A stretch of DNA of 64,000 nucleotides, from NCBI GenBank assembly GCA_004193205.1, contig RZUM01000019.1, positions 1 through 64,000 on the forward strand. The letters run 5' to 3'. This document shows positions 1-9,415 of this stretch, one piece after another; the first letter of the stretch is position 1, and each line of letters begins with the position of its first letter. The translations under genes were made by a program, and so were the position numbers. Below the pieces are notes generated by a model. It was not told the origin of the DNA, searched no databases, and saw nothing but the letters and a program-made list of their open reading frames with translations. The stretch comes from Gordonia sediminis. GTDB taxonomy: Bacteria > Actinomycetota > Actinomycetes > Mycobacteriales > Mycobacteriaceae.

Positions 1-890
1 AACTCGGCCACCCACGCCCCGTCACGTTCGACTCCCTCGGCGTCGTAGGCCGGGGTCCACGCCTCCGGCCGGATGCGGTCGATGGCGGCTGCGGTCATCT
101 CGGTCAGCCCGAATCCCACCGAATAGGCCAGCCGCCGGCGGGTGAGGTAGTCGAGGAACTCGTGGGTGCCGCCGGCCGAATCGGCACGCACCAGCACCGA
201 CTTGCCGACCCGATACCCCGGCATCCACGGTAGCTGCTCGAGTGCTGCGGCGGTCACCGTGATGTGATCGGCGGCGGTGTTCGCACCGGCGTTGCCCGGC
301 CGTAGCTCGATGGCCAGGGATTCGCCGGTGCCCGCACTCCCGTGATCGACGAATGCGCACAAGGGGTGAAATCCGAACCCGCGCTTGTAGGTTGGTGCCG
401 CATCCTGTTTCTCCGAATGCGCGGTGACCAAGGTGGCGTCGAGGTCGATGATCAGCGGGTCGCCACTATCGGCGTCATGATCGGGGGCAGTGGTGCCCGC
501 CGCTGACCAGCACACTGCCCGGGCATCAGCGCGGACGGAGTTGATCGCCGCCAGTGCCGCGGGGGCGTCGGCGGCCAACGCCGAGATCAGTCGTGACACC
601 GTGGGATCAGAGGCGACGTGTCCGAACACAGCGGGGTCGGCGCGGAGTTGGTTGATGTCGGCCAAACAATCGCCGCCGATCGCGATCGCCACGGCCAGGT
701 CAGCGATGATCTTGCCCGGATCATGGGTGGCCAGCGGCTTGCGCCAGGGCGCCAACGCGTCCGACAAACCGGTGGTCAGGCCCGTTTTCTCGGCTGTCCG
801 CAGCAACACCGTGGCGCCGGCGTGCGACACCACCCCGGTTCCGGTGCCATCTGCAGACAGTACGGGGTAGGGCGACGTAGACTTACTCAC
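1..890 (-). CDS. IS1380-family transposase, N-terminal part (runs off the left edge)
   Basis: The minus-strand frame opens at a GTG at 890 and stays open to base 1, giving about 296 residues. It begins MSKSTSPYPVLSADGTG. The N-terminal helical region (about residues 15-100) and the DDE core opening LIIDLDATLVTAHSEK, with its first catalytic Asp, resemble IS1380 transposases. The sequence LVRADSAGGTHEFLDYL later in the frame fits the second catalytic Asp. The C-terminal third, including the Glu, lies outside the window, so integrity of the element cannot be judged. It sits beside an IS3 remnant and marks the edge of the accessory region. The family call is from remembered motif similarity and was not searched. 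Confidence 0.8.
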   Translation of the reverse strand, partial: MSKSTSPYPVLSADGTGTGVVSHAGATVLLRTAEKTGLTTGLSDALAPWRKPLATHDPGKIIADLAVAIAIGGDCLADINQLRADPAVFGHVASDPTVSRLISALAADAPAALAAINSVRADARAVCWSAAGTTAPDHDADSGDPLIIDLDATLVTAHSEKQDAAPTYKRGFGFHPLCAFVDHGSAGTGESLAIELRPGNAGANTAADHITVTAAALEQLPWMPGYRVGKSVLVRADSAGGTHEFLDYLTRRRLAYSVGFGLTEMTAAAIDRIRPEAWTPAYDAEGVERDGAWVAE

Positions 891-1025
891 CTGAATGGTG
901 CTCCTCGATCTGGTCGGATTGATGACTTCGCAATCTCAATCATCCCAGGTCAGGGCACCATTCTTCATTCACGACACGAAATCAGCGTGAAAGCCCGAGG
1001 TTAAGCTAGCCTCAATACCGTTCAG

Positions 1026-1615
1026 TTAAGGGCTACCGCTGTGTAGATCGGCGGTTGTGTCGGTTGTGGCCAGGAGGCGTGATGAGCCCGTTTGACGTGC
1101 TGAATCACCCCGGGTTTGGTGACACCTGGTTACTGGTGTGCCTCCTGTTGACACCTCCACGGATGTGGCGACACGTTGAGTGTAGTAGTTCTGCTCGGCC
1201 TCGATCGGTGGGATGCGGCCGAGTCGGTGCATGAGCCGGCGGGTGTTGTACCAGCCGACCCAGACGGCGGTCAGATGTTCGACGTCACCGACGTGCCGTA
1301 GCGGCGGACCGCTCCGAAATGGTGAATCTTCGCGTACCGCTTCAGTTTTGAACAAACCTATGGTCGTCTCCGCGAGCGCATTATCGTAGGCTTGACCGTG
1401 CCAATCGACGGGGTCAACCCGGACAGCTCCAGCGGTTCCCCGCACCGCACCGAGGTATACTGTGAGCCCGCGTCCGAATGATGAATAGTGCTGCCGGACA
1501 ACGGATTACCCTCGCGCTCACGTAACTGGGCGGCCTGGCGGATCGCGTCCCGCACGAACCGGTCGGTCTTGGTGGCCAGAGGCCTCTTGTCTTCGACTAC
1601 TGCGTGGTGGTGTCG
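1026..1615 (-). pseudogene. IS3-family OrfB transposase C-terminal remnant, frameshifted
   Basis: Two minus-strand frames together give the C-terminal half of an IS3 OrfB. The upstream part reads TKTDRFVRDAIRQAAQL, then STIHHSDAGSQYTS (second catalytic Asp region) and LSGLTPSIG. After a single-base slip near 1395-1405 the other frame continues GQAYDNALAETTIGLFKTE (catalytic Glu region) and VGWYNTRRLMHRLG. The N-terminal half and OrfA are missing. The remnant ends only about 15 bp before the stop of the mhpE copy, so it marks one boundary of the duplicated module. It cannot encode an active transposase. Confidence 0.85.
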
Positions 1616-1630
1616 GGTTGCTGCTGCTGA

Positions 1631-2665
1631 TTATGTCGACGCCGTTTCGCGGTCGGCGAGATCCAGGGCGATGTCGACGATGAGGTCCTCCTGTCCGCCG
1701 ACGAGTCCGCGACGTCCGACCTCGATGAGGATCGATCGGACGTCGAGGCCGTAGCGTTCGGCGGCGACTTCGGCGTGCCGCAGGAACGACGAGTACACGC
1801 CGGCGTAGCCGAGGGTCAGGGTTTCTCGGTCCACCCGCACCGGCCGGTCCTGCAAGGGCCGCACCAGATCGTCGGCGGCATCCTGCAGTACGAACAGGTC
1901 GCTGTTGTGCTTCCAACCGTTGAGATCGGCGACCGCGATGAACGGCTCGATCGGGCAGTTGCCGGCGCCGGCACCGTGACCGGCCAGCGAGGCGTCCACC
2001 CGGTAGGCGCCCTCCTCGACCGCGACCACCGAATTGGCCACCGCCAGCGACAGATTCTCGTGCGCGTGGATGCCGATCTCGGTGTCGGCGTCGAGGATGT
2101 CGCGGTAGGCGCGTACCCGCTCGCGGACGCCGTCCATGGTCAGTCGGCCGCCCGAGTCGGTGACGTACACACAATGTGCGCCATATGATTCCATCAGCTT
2201 GGCCTGTCGCGCGAGCTCGGCGGCGTCGGTCATGTGGCTCATCATCAGGAAGCCGGACACGTCCATGCCGAGTTCGCGTGCGGTGCCGATGTGTTGGGCG
2301 GCGACGTCGGCCTCGGTGCAGTGGGTGGCGACTCGCACCGAGCGCACACCCAGGTCGTAGGCGTGGCGCAATTCGGCGATGGTCCCGATCCCGGGCAGCA
2401 GCAGGGTCGTCAGCCGCGCATGGGTGATGTTCTGCGCCGCTGCCTCGATCCACTGCCAGTCGGTGTGGGAGCCAGGCCCGTAGTTGAGGCTGCCGCCGGC
2501 CAGCCCGTCGCCGTGGGCGACCTCGATCCCGTCCACACCGGCCGCGTCCAGCGCGGCAACGATCCGACCGACATCGGATGGGGTGATCCGGTGGCGGACG
2601 GCGTGCATACCGTCGCGCAGGGTGACGTCCTGGATGAACAGGTGGGTGGTCGGTTCGGTGGTCAT
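1631..2665 (-). CDS. mhpE: 4-hydroxy-2-oxovalerate aldolase (copy A)
   Basis: This 344-residue protein is the class II pyruvate aldolase that cleaves 4-hydroxy-2-oxoacids from meta-cleavage pathways to pyruvate and an aldehyde, which it channels to the partner dehydrogenase. The HMGL-like TIM barrel opens with [16 protein letters not shown], containing the Arg-Asp metal and substrate residues. Metal-binding histidines are in [12 protein letters not shown], and the DmpG-type communication domain follows. The length is typical. ATG at 2665 overlaps the stop of the upstream dehydrogenase by ATGA, so the two are translationally coupled. A close paralogue lies at 28920-29948; most differences are conservative, except for diverged termini. 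Its 3' end is immediately followed by an IS3 remnant. Confidence 0.95.
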   Translation of the reverse strand: MTTEPTTHLFIQDVTLRDGMHAVRHRITPSDVGRIVAALDAAGVDGIEVAHGDGLAGGSLNYGPGSHTDWQWIEAAAQNITHARLTTLLLPGIGTIAELRHAYDLGVRSVRVATHCTEADVAAQHIGTARELGMDVSGFLMMSHMTDAAELARQAKLMESYGAHCVYVTDSGGRLTMDGVRERVRAYRDILDADTEIGIHAHENLSLAVANSVVAVEEGAYRVDASLAGHGAGAGNCPIEPFIAVADLNGWKHNSDLFVLQDAADDLVRPLQDRPVRVDRETLTLGYAGVYSSFLRHAEVAAERYGLDVRSILIEVGRRGLVGGQEDLIVDIALDLADRETAST

Positions 2666-3633
2666 TGTGTCTCCGCGGTGGTGAGTTCGGAACGCAGGTC
2701 GGGTGCGATGGTCTCGGCGTAGCGCAGCGCGGCCGACGTCATGATGTCGAGGTTGCCGGCGTAGGCCGGTAGATAGTGCGCGGCGCCCTCGACCTCGAGG
2801 AACACCGACACCTGGTGGGTGGCCGTCCCAGCGTCGGGTGCCAGCGTGTGCACGGGCTGCCCCTCGGGCACAGGGCTGATCTGCACGTCGTGTTTGAGCC
2901 GATACCCCGGCACGTAGCGCGACACCTCGTCGACCATGTCGACGACGGACTGTCGGATGGCGTCGTGGATGGCCGGATCGGTGTCGGCGATCAGGCACAG
3001 CACGGTGTCGCGCATGATCAGCGGTGGCTCGGCCGGGTTGAGGATGATGACGGCCTTGCCGCGGCCGGCACCGCCGGCCGCCTCGATGGCCTGTGAGGTC
3101 GTCTCGGTGAACTCGTCGATGTTGGCGCGGGTACCGGGTCCGGCGGACTTCGACGCGATGGACGCGACGATCTCCGCATACGGCACCGGCGTCACGCGGG
3201 AGACGGCGGCGACGATCGGGATCGTCGCCTGCCCACCGCAGGTCACCATGTTCACGTCGTCCGCGTCGCGGTGGGCGTCGATGTTGACCGCGGGCACCAC
3301 GTAGGGGCCGATCGCGGCCGGGGTGAGGTCGACCAGACGCTTGCCGTGAGGGAGGAGTTTCTCGGCGTTGGCGACGTGGGCCTTGGCTGAGGTGGCGTCG
3401 AAAATGATATCGACGGAATTGAATTCGGGCATTGCCAGCAAACCGTCGACGCCGTCGGCGGTGGTGGCGACACCGAGTCGCCGCGCGCGGGCGAGTCCGT
3501 CGGAGGCGGGATCGATGCCTACCATCGCGCGCATCTCGAGGTGCTCGGCAGTGCGCAGCACCTTGATCATCAGGTCGGTGCCGATGTTGCCCGAGCCGAT
3601 GATGGCCACACCGGCCTTGCCGTGGTCACTCAT
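2662..3633 (-). CDS. mhpF: acetaldehyde dehydrogenase (acylating), copy A
   Basis: This 323-residue protein converts the aldolase-released aldehyde plus CoA and NAD+ to acyl-CoA. The N-terminal Rossmann motif is [16 protein letters not shown]. The catalytic Cys lies in [13 protein letters not shown], and the C-terminal half carries the dimerization region of DmpF/MhpF-type enzymes. It overlaps the hydratase gene by 8 nt (ATGAGTGA) and the aldolase gene by 4 nt, forming a tight D-F-E operon. In this family aldolase and dehydrogenase form a channelling complex, and the coupling here fits that. Copy B (27952-28923) is nearly the same protein. Confidence 0.96.
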   Translation of the reverse strand: MSDHGKAGVAIIGSGNIGTDLMIKVLRTAEHLEMRAMVGIDPASDGLARARRLGVATTADGVDGLLAMPEFNSVDIIFDATSAKAHVANAEKLLPHGKRLVDLTPAAIGPYVVPAVNIDAHRDADDVNMVTCGGQATIPIVAAVSRVTPVPYAEIVASIASKSAGPGTRANIDEFTETTSQAIEAAGGAGRGKAVIILNPAEPPLIMRDTVLCLIADTDPAIHDAIRQSVVDMVDEVSRYVPGYRLKHDVQISPVPEGQPVHTLAPDAGTATHQVSVFLEVEGAAHYLPAYAGNLDIMTSAALRYAETIAPDLRSELTTAETQ

Positions 3634-4447
3634 GGGTGTCCTCCTTGATGAAAGTCACAGTGACAGAACCGAGTCCGGTGATCTCGGCGGTCACCGCGCA
3701 GGGTCCGGTAATCGCGGCCATCGGGCCGAGCGCGCCGGAGAGGATAACTTCGCCGGCGCGCAGCGGTGCGCCGAAGTCGCGGGCGGTGATCGCCAGCCAC
3801 CGCAAGGCGTTGAGCGGGTCGCCGAGGCAGGCGGCGCCGGTGCCCGACGACACCTGATCGCCGTCGACGGACATGATCATCGACGCCTCGACGGGGGTGA
3901 ACTCGTCGAGCGTGCGGTGGGCGGCACCCACGACGAACCGGCCGCTCGAGCCGTTGTCGGCGACCGTGTCACCGAAGGTGATGTCCCAGTTGGCGATCCG
4001 ACTGTCCACGATCTCGATCGCGGGCGCGGCGTAGGCGACCGCCACGCGGACCTGGTCGGCGTCGAGGTCGCCATCGACGAGATCTGTGGCGAGGACGAAG
4101 GCGATCTCGGCCTCCACCTTCGGCTGCAGCAGACCCGCCAGCGCGGTACCCGACTCTTCGGTGTCGGCCATGTCCTCGAGCAACACACCAAGGTCGGGCT
4201 GATCAACGCCCAACTGCTGCTGCACCGCCGGCGACGTGAGGCCGATCTTGCGGCCGATCACCCGGGCGCCGGCGGCGATGCGGGCATCGATCTGAGCGCG
4301 CTGGACCGCGTAGGCGGCCGTGATGTCGTCGGTCCCGATCAGATCGCGCACCGGTGCGCAGGCGATCCGGGTGGCTTGCGCCGCACTCAGTCGGTAGGCG
4401 GCTTCGGCGATCGCCGACGCCGTGACCGGTGACTCGGTTGTGTTCAT
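3626..4447 (-). CDS. mhpD: 2-keto-4-pentenoate hydratase (copy A)
   Basis: This 273-residue fumarylacetoacetate-hydrolase-fold enzyme hydrates 2-hydroxypenta-2,4-dienoate to 4-hydroxy-2-oxovalerate. [17 protein letters not shown] near residue 70, VEAEIAFVL (metal-binding Glu pair) and AIEIVDSRI (Asp) are the characteristic motifs. ATG at 4447 is chosen because it matches the start of copy B (27138); an upstream in-frame TTG at 4456 is less likely. It is the first gene of the D-F-E operon and is divergent from iclR across about 109 bp holding a conserved palindrome. Confidence 0.95.
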   Translation of the reverse strand: MNTTESPVTASAIAEAAYRLSAAQATRIACAPVRDLIGTDDITAAYAVQRAQIDARIAAGARVIGRKIGLTSPAVQQQLGVDQPDLGVLLEDMADTEESGTALAGLLQPKVEAEIAFVLATDLVDGDLDADQVRVAVAYAAPAIEIVDSRIANWDITFGDTVADNGSSGRFVVGAAHRTLDEFTPVEASMIMSVDGDQVSSGTGAACLGDPLNALRWLAITARDFGAPLRAGEVILSGALGPMAAITGPCAVTAEITGLGSVTVTFIKEDTHE

Positions 4448-4517
4448 GGTGTCCAATGCTTGGAGGGCCTGTTCGTATCTCAGGGTTGCCCCTGGGACGG
4501 GGCGTGGCTATCGATTG

Positions 4518-4534
4518 GTTCCGGTGAGCGGAAC
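4518..4534. promoter_or_regulatory. candidate IclR operator, copy A
   Basis: The inverted repeat GTTCCG-GTGAG-CGGAAC lies between divergent mhpD and iclR. The same 17 bp occurs in the corresponding intergenic region of copy B (27050-27066), although flanking bases differ. Conservation in both copies and the position between divergent promoters suggest the binding site of the adjacent IclR proteins. Confidence 0.55.
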
Positions 4535-4555
4535 TCGACGGGGTAGGGTGGAGCA

Positions 4556-5419
4556 GTGGTCCTTCGACACGCACGCTCGCTTCCCGTACCGTTCTCGGGG
4601 CAACCCGCGAGTAAAGCGAGCGAGGGTGCCGAAGGGGCTCGTCGTGAGCACCCTCTTCAGGGCGCCACGAACCTGGACCCGTCGTCAGTGCTCGGCAAGG
4701 TGATGCTCATCCTGCACTCGTTCCGGCTCGACGATTCCGTTCTCGGGTTCGCCGAGCTCCGTCGGCGGACAGGCCTACCGAAGGGCACTCTGCATCGCAC
4801 ACTCGCCGACATGACCGAAGCGAGACTCCTCGACCGCACCGACGTCGGCTACCGTCTCGGCGGCCACCTGTTCGAGCTCGGGATGCGGGCGTCGGTGGAG
4901 CGCAGCCTGATCGAGGTGGCCACACCGTTCATGGAGGACCTCTACGTGCGCACCGGTGAGACCGTGCACCTCGGTGTCCTCGATGGCGCCGATGTGGTCT
5001 ACCTGTCCAAGATCGGCGGACATCGCCAAGCCGCCGCACCGTCCCGCATCGGCGGTCGAATGCCACTGCACTGCACCGCAATCGGCAAGACACTTCTCGC
5101 CTTCTCGGATGGAGCCCTGCGCGACGATGTGCTGAGTCGCCCTCTCCAGCAACGTACCAGGCACACCGTCGTCGCTCCCGGCACCTTGCGCATCCAACTC
5201 GACCGCATCCGAAACGACGGTGTTGCTTACGAATTCGAGGAGTCAGCGGCAGGTGTGGTCTGCGTCGGCGCAGCTATCTGGGAGACCGAAGAACTAGTCG
5301 GCGCCGTCAGCGTGACCGGCCCGTCCCATCGTTTTCGCCCACAAGCCCACGCCACCCACGTCCGAGCCGCTGCCGAGAACATCGGATACGCACTCACCAG
5401 ACGCGCACGTCCGGAATAA
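4556..5419 (+). CDS. IclR-family regulator of mhpDFE (copy A)
   Basis: The protein has up to 287 residues from GTG 4556. An N-terminal winged helix (VLGKVMLILHSFRLDDSVLG, then RRTGLPKGTLHRTLADM as the recognition region) is followed by the IclR effector domain (MPLHCTAIGKTLLAF, GVAYEFEESAAGVVCVG). The first 45 or so residues are not conserved with copy B (26181-27029), whereas the rest is nearly identical, so a start further downstream is possible. Divergent orientation from mhpDFE suggests it regulates that operon in response to an aromatic acid. The effector is not visible from sequence. Confidence 0.92.
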   Translation: MVLRHARSLPVPFSGQPASKASEGAEGARREHPLQGATNLDPSSVLGKVMLILHSFRLDDSVLGFAELRRRTGLPKGTLHRTLADMTEARLLDRTDVGYRLGGHLFELGMRASVERSLIEVATPFMEDLYVRTGETVHLGVLDGADVVYLSKIGGHRQAAAPSRIGGRMPLHCTAIGKTLLAFSDGALRDDVLSRPLQQRTRHTVVAPGTLRIQLDRIRNDGVAYEFEESAAGVVCVGAAIWETEELVGAVSVTGPSHRFRPQAHATHVRAAAENIGYALTRRARPE

Positions 5420-5589
5420 TCGATCGCAATCTCACCGAAGGTGCACCAGCACTCAACAGTGGACGCACCAGACGGATGCCCACCGCAACCGCCGGCGCAG
5501 CTTCCACCTCCCGCGATACTCTGCTGTTCGGCATTCGGCCTGGAAAAATACCAGCCACGACACGGCGTGCCTGAACGGCTGGGAGGTCG

Positions 5590-5931
5590 GTGCAGGTGTC
5601 GAATCAGAGGGTGTCGAACACGCCCAGGAAGCGGCGGCTGTTGCCGCCGAGTCAGAAGTACGAGATGTGGGTGTCGGTGCTGACCGGGCAAGCCACCCAG
5701 CGCGAGGCGGCCGAGAAATACAGGGTGGATCGGTCCACGGTGACCTCGGTGTGCCACACCGCCAAGGCCGGTGCGCTGGCGGCGTTGTCGGCCACCCCGG
5801 GACGGCCCGGGCAGACGCCGGAGCAGGCCGAGATCGCCGATCTGCGCGCGGAGGTCGAGCGGCTGCGTGCCACGGTCACCGAGCAGGCCGTCGCGTTGCA
5901 TCTGCACGAGGGAAAATCGCGCTGGGACTGA
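5590..5931 (+). CDS. IS3-type transposase OrfA
   Basis: This 113-residue protein has an N-terminal helix-turn-helix (QREAAEKYRVDRSTVTSVCH) and a C-terminal leucine-zipper-like helix (IADLRAEVERLRATVTEQ), the usual layout of IS3 OrfA, which binds the inverted repeats. GTG at 5590 follows a GGGAGG ribosome-binding sequence, and GTG 5596 is an alternative. Its 3' end overlaps orfB in the -1 frame and contains the frameshift heptamer 15 nt before the stop. Confidence 0.85.
   Translation: MQVSNQRVSNTPRKRRLLPPSQKYEMWVSVLTGQATQREAAEKYRVDRSTVTSVCHTAKAGALAALSATPGRPGQTPEQAEIADLRAEVERLRATVTEQAVALHLHEGKSRWD
5910..5916 (+). promoter_or_regulatory. -1 programmed frameshift site G_GGA_AAA
   Basis: In the orfA frame the codons read GAG GGA AAA TCG. 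The heptamer G-GGA-AAA fits the X-XXY-YYZ rule for tandem -1 slippage, and a -1 shift enters exactly the orfB frame at 5916. The orfA stop follows at 5929-5931. The expected product is an OrfAB fusion, the active transposase in IS3 elements. Confidence 0.7.
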
Positions 5932-7031
5932 CCGCCGGCCCGGTCCCGGTCCGCGTGGACGCGTGCGTCAAGGCCGGCCTGCTGGAGTTGATCGACCACG
6001 CCGTCGCCGAGGGCTGGTCGCGGCGGCGGGCGTGTCGGCTGCTCGATGTCGACGAGTCCCGGGCGGCGAGTTGGCAAGCCCGCCATGCTGCCGGCGGGCC
6101 CGAAGCATTGATTGATCAGAGTCCAGGCGGCAATGCGTTGCACGGCATTCTCGAGGTTGAACGGGCCGCGATCATCGACCTGTATCGCACCTGGGGTGAG
6201 ATCGACCGGTCGCATCGCAAGCTGGCTCACCGCGGGTCGCAGCTGGATCTGGTGCACGTCTCCGATTCCACAGTCCGTCGCGTCCTGCTTGCCGAAGGGC
6301 TTGTGCTCGAGGGCAACCCGCGCCGGGAACCGACCGAACGGCGGCCGTGGCCGGACTGGCTGGAATGGAAGCCCAATCGCGTTTGGGCCTACGATTTCAC
6401 ACATTTCAGCCGGGCGAAAAGGGCGGTGATCGCGGTACTGGACCTCGTCTCGCGGAAATGGCTGGCCACCCTGTGCTCACCGGAGGAGACCGCCACCCAG
6501 CTCGAAGCCTGCTTCTGGGCGGCGCTGGAATCCGAACAGCTGCTCGAGGTCATCGACGCCCGCGACACCGATCAATTGCGGACCGCGTTGCTCTGCGGTG
6601 AGCCCGAGCCGTTGGCCGATGCGATCGGGGCCGGGCAGATCCCGTTGCTGTTGGCGGTCTCGGACAACGGCCCGCAGATGCGGTCGCACACCACCCGCGA
6701 GTTCTTGGCCGGGGTGCACATCGCCCAACACTTCGGGCGCCCGCACACCCCGACCGATCAAGCGTGGATCGAGACGCTGTTCGGAAACGTCAAAGGTGAA
6801 TGGCCGCACCTGGAGACGATCACCGACCCGGCGGTGCTCGAGGCCGAACTCGACACGGTGCGTACCCAGTACAACACCGTGACCCTGCATGCGGCGATCG
6901 GCTACGTCACCCCCGACGACGACCACGAAGGACGCGGCGAGGGCTACCGCCAACGCCGCCGCGACGGGATGGCCATGGCCCACCAGAAACGCCTCGACTA
7001 CCGTCGAGAGCAACAAGGAGAACAACCATGA
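5916..7031 (+). CDS. IS3-type transposase OrfB (expressed as OrfAB fusion)
   Basis: About 371 residues are read after the -1 shift. A helical HTH_21-like region is followed by an rve integrase core with the three catalytic acidic residues: Asp in NRVWAYDFTHFSRAKRA, Asp in LLAVSDNGPQMRSHTTRE and Glu in PTDQAWIETLFGNVKGEW. No strong independent start is seen at the 5' end, supporting expression as a fusion. It ends 28 bp before the right terminal repeat. The frame is intact. Confidence 0.88.
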   Translation: MALGLTAGPVPVRVDACVKAGLLELIDHAVAEGWSRRRACRLLDVDESRAASWQARHAAGGPEALIDQSPGGNALHGILEVERAAIIDLYRTWGEIDRSHRKLAHRGSQLDLVHVSDSTVRRVLLAEGLVLEGNPRREPTERRPWPDWLEWKPNRVWAYDFTHFSRAKRAVIAVLDLVSRKWLATLCSPEETATQLEACFWAALESEQLLEVIDARDTDQLRTALLCGEPEPLADAIGAGQIPLLLAVSDNGPQMRSHTTREFLAGVHIAQHFGRPHTPTDQAWIETLFGNVKGEWPHLETITDPAVLEAELDTVRTQYNTVTLHAAIGYVTPDDDHEGRGEGYRQRRRDGMAMAHQKRLDYRREQQGEQP

Positions 7032-7060
7032 ACGCACACCGATGTTTGGCTGGTATTTAA

Positions 7061-7532
7061 TCCGGCCCGATGCCGAATTAACTCAGACACACCTCAATGT
7101 ATGGCAAGCCGATTTCGAAGGCTTTTACGATGTGCAGCAGCCGGATTCGCAGCCGCAGGGCAACGGCTGCGGCTTGTTCACCGCTGACGATCACGGCCGG
7201 TTCTATTTCCGATCCGTCGTGCCTGCCCCTTATCCCATCCCGACCAACGGGCTGGTCGGCGAACTCCTCGCGGCAACCGGTCGCCACGCCTATCGGCCGG
7301 CACATATCCACTTCATCGTCGGCGCACCGGGATTCCGCGAGCTGACCACGCACATTTTTGTCAACGACAGTGCGTACCTGGACAGCGATGCGGTATTCGC
7401 GGTCAAGCGGTCACTCGTCCGCGACTTCACTCCGCGCGCCGCCGGCACCGACAATCCTTGCGGAGTGGTGGAGTCATTCGTGGAAGCGCACATCGACATC
7501 ACACTGCACGCCGATGGCGGTGGCCACACCTG

Positions 7533-7533
<1 letters not shown>
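7061..7533 (+). pseudogene. intradiol (hydroxyquinol/catechol 1,2-) dioxygenase, 5'-truncated
   Basis: The C-terminal about 150 residues of an intradiol ring-cleavage dioxygenase remain: VWQADFEGFYDVQQPD, then VVPAPYPIPTNG and YRPAHIHFIVGAPGFRELT. The iron-binding Tyr and the His-X-His pair are present, but the N-terminal dimerization domain and a start codon are gone, cut at the right end of the IS3 element. The following reading frame begins with maleylacetate reductase sequence overlapping its stop (TGATG), an arrangement typical of hydroxyquinol operons. The remnant therefore came from a hydroxyquinol or resorcinol pathway. Confidence 0.85.
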
Positions 7534-8196
<663 letters not shown>

Positions 8197-8275
8197 CGCC
8201 GGCCTCGGGAGGTCGGGCGTGATCACCGCGGATCCACCTCCGGAAAACACCGGTCTGCCTTACGGTCGGTCGGCA

Positions 8276-9250
8276 TTGGGGTACATCAGCTACGAATCGC
8301 GCGGCGGCATCGGCACGATCACCATCGACCCGCCGGAGAAAAGAACGCGATGACCTACGCCATGCTCAGTGAGCTTTCCGACGCGCTGGACGAGGGCGCC
8401 GCCGACGACGAAGCGCGGGCGTTGATCCTCGCCGGGGTGCCCGGTGCGTTCTGCGCGGCACCAACCTGTCCGACCTGCAGGACGCGCCTGAGGACAAGCG
8501 CAGCTCCGGCGGTCGAGCCCGCCGGGCAAGCGGGATGCCGGCGCTGATGGCGTGTCCGAAGCCAGTGGTGTGCGCCATCGATGGGCCGGCGATCGGGATG
8601 GGTGCCGAAATCACCTCGATGTGTGATGTCCGCATCGCCACACCGCGCGCCCGGGTCGGCTGGGTGTTCGTGCACCGTGGCCTCGTACCGGACACCGGTG
8701 CCGGCACCTGGTGCTGCCCCGATTGATCGGCGTCCGGGCGGCGGTGCGGCTGTTGTTCTCCGGCGAGATCATCAGTGCCGAGCATGCCGACGAACTCGGC
8801 TATCCCGCCGCTGTCGTCGAGCCGGACGAACTCGAAGTCGCGGCGCGGGCGGAGGCCCTCCGGTTCACCGCGGGCTCGCCGTTCGCGATCCGCGAGACGA
8901 AGGCCCTGCTGTACGCCGGGATCGGCCGGTCGTTCGATGACCATCTCGTGGACAACCGTGGGGTCCTGGAGCGATGCTTCCGCTCGGGGGACCACCGGGA
9001 GGGCGTGGCATGCTTCCTCGAAACGCTGCCCGCCGAACTTCATCGGCCGCTGACACGTGGTGGCGCCACGGTGGGGGTGGACGGAACACGTCGCCGCCTT
9101 GTCACTCAATTCAACGTGCTCGACCAACCCTTTGGACTCGCCGTCGCCGACGCATTGCGCCAGGCACGCTGTCCGCGTACGCCGGACGCGACAGTGGGAG
9201 CGCCCACGGGATCGGGAGTTTCAGTGAGCACACCTGGGGAGGTTTCCTAA
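8276..9250 (+). pseudogene. enoyl-CoA hydratase/isomerase with three frameshifts
   Basis: A crotonase can be reconstructed across three frames. It runs YISYESRGGIGTITID, then MTYAMLSELSDALDEGA, CAIDGPAIGMGAEITSMCD (oxyanion-hole region) and IGVRAAVRLLFSGEIIS. Each frame change equals one missing base: in an A run near 8340 (GAGAAAAGAACGCG), near 8458 (TGCGCGGCACC) and near 8711 (ACCTGGTGCTG). Homology ends around 9045, and the last frame runs on to a stop at 9250 without recognisable sequence. Single-base losses could be decay or sequencing error, but intact neighbours elsewhere and the broken context favour decay. Confidence 0.8.
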
Positions 9251-9415
9251 ATTCATTCTCGTGACCGGGCCACCTGGGCGATCGGCTTACTCTCGCCCGA
9301 CATCAGATCGAGCCGACGCCGTGAAAGACGGAGTGCCGGTCAGGCACCGAGTCCTCAGGCATCGGCTCGACCACGGCTGACTTACCGCTGTTACGCCGGA
9401 GCGCACGGTATGTGG

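Larger units (their letters stand above)
5546..7059 (+). mobile_element. complete IS3-type insertion sequence
   Basis: The element of about 1.5 kb is bounded by imperfect inverted repeats. The left end begins AAATACCAGCCACGACAC and the right end, read inward on the minus strand, begins AAATACCAGCCAAACATC. It carries orfA and orfB in the 0/-1 arrangement with a slippery heptamer. No clear target duplication is visible, and the gene to its right (intradiol dioxygenase) lacks its N-terminal half, so insertion was probably followed by an adjacent deletion. Both ORFs are intact, so it may still be mobile. Confidence 0.85.

Noticed and set aside
22-360. Arg-rich minus-strand reading frame at the left edge
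   Set aside because: It is an out-of-frame shadow of the IS1380 transposase frame that opens at 890.
1631-2998. Longer 455-residue version of the copy A aldolase
   Set aside because: The extra N-terminus is an antisense-like extension across the dehydrogenase gene; homology and the ATGA overlap place the start at 2665.
5546-7059. Target-site duplication around the IS3 element
   Set aside because: Flanking bases are A/T-rich and ambiguous; no convincing 3-4 bp direct repeat could be fixed, so none is reported.
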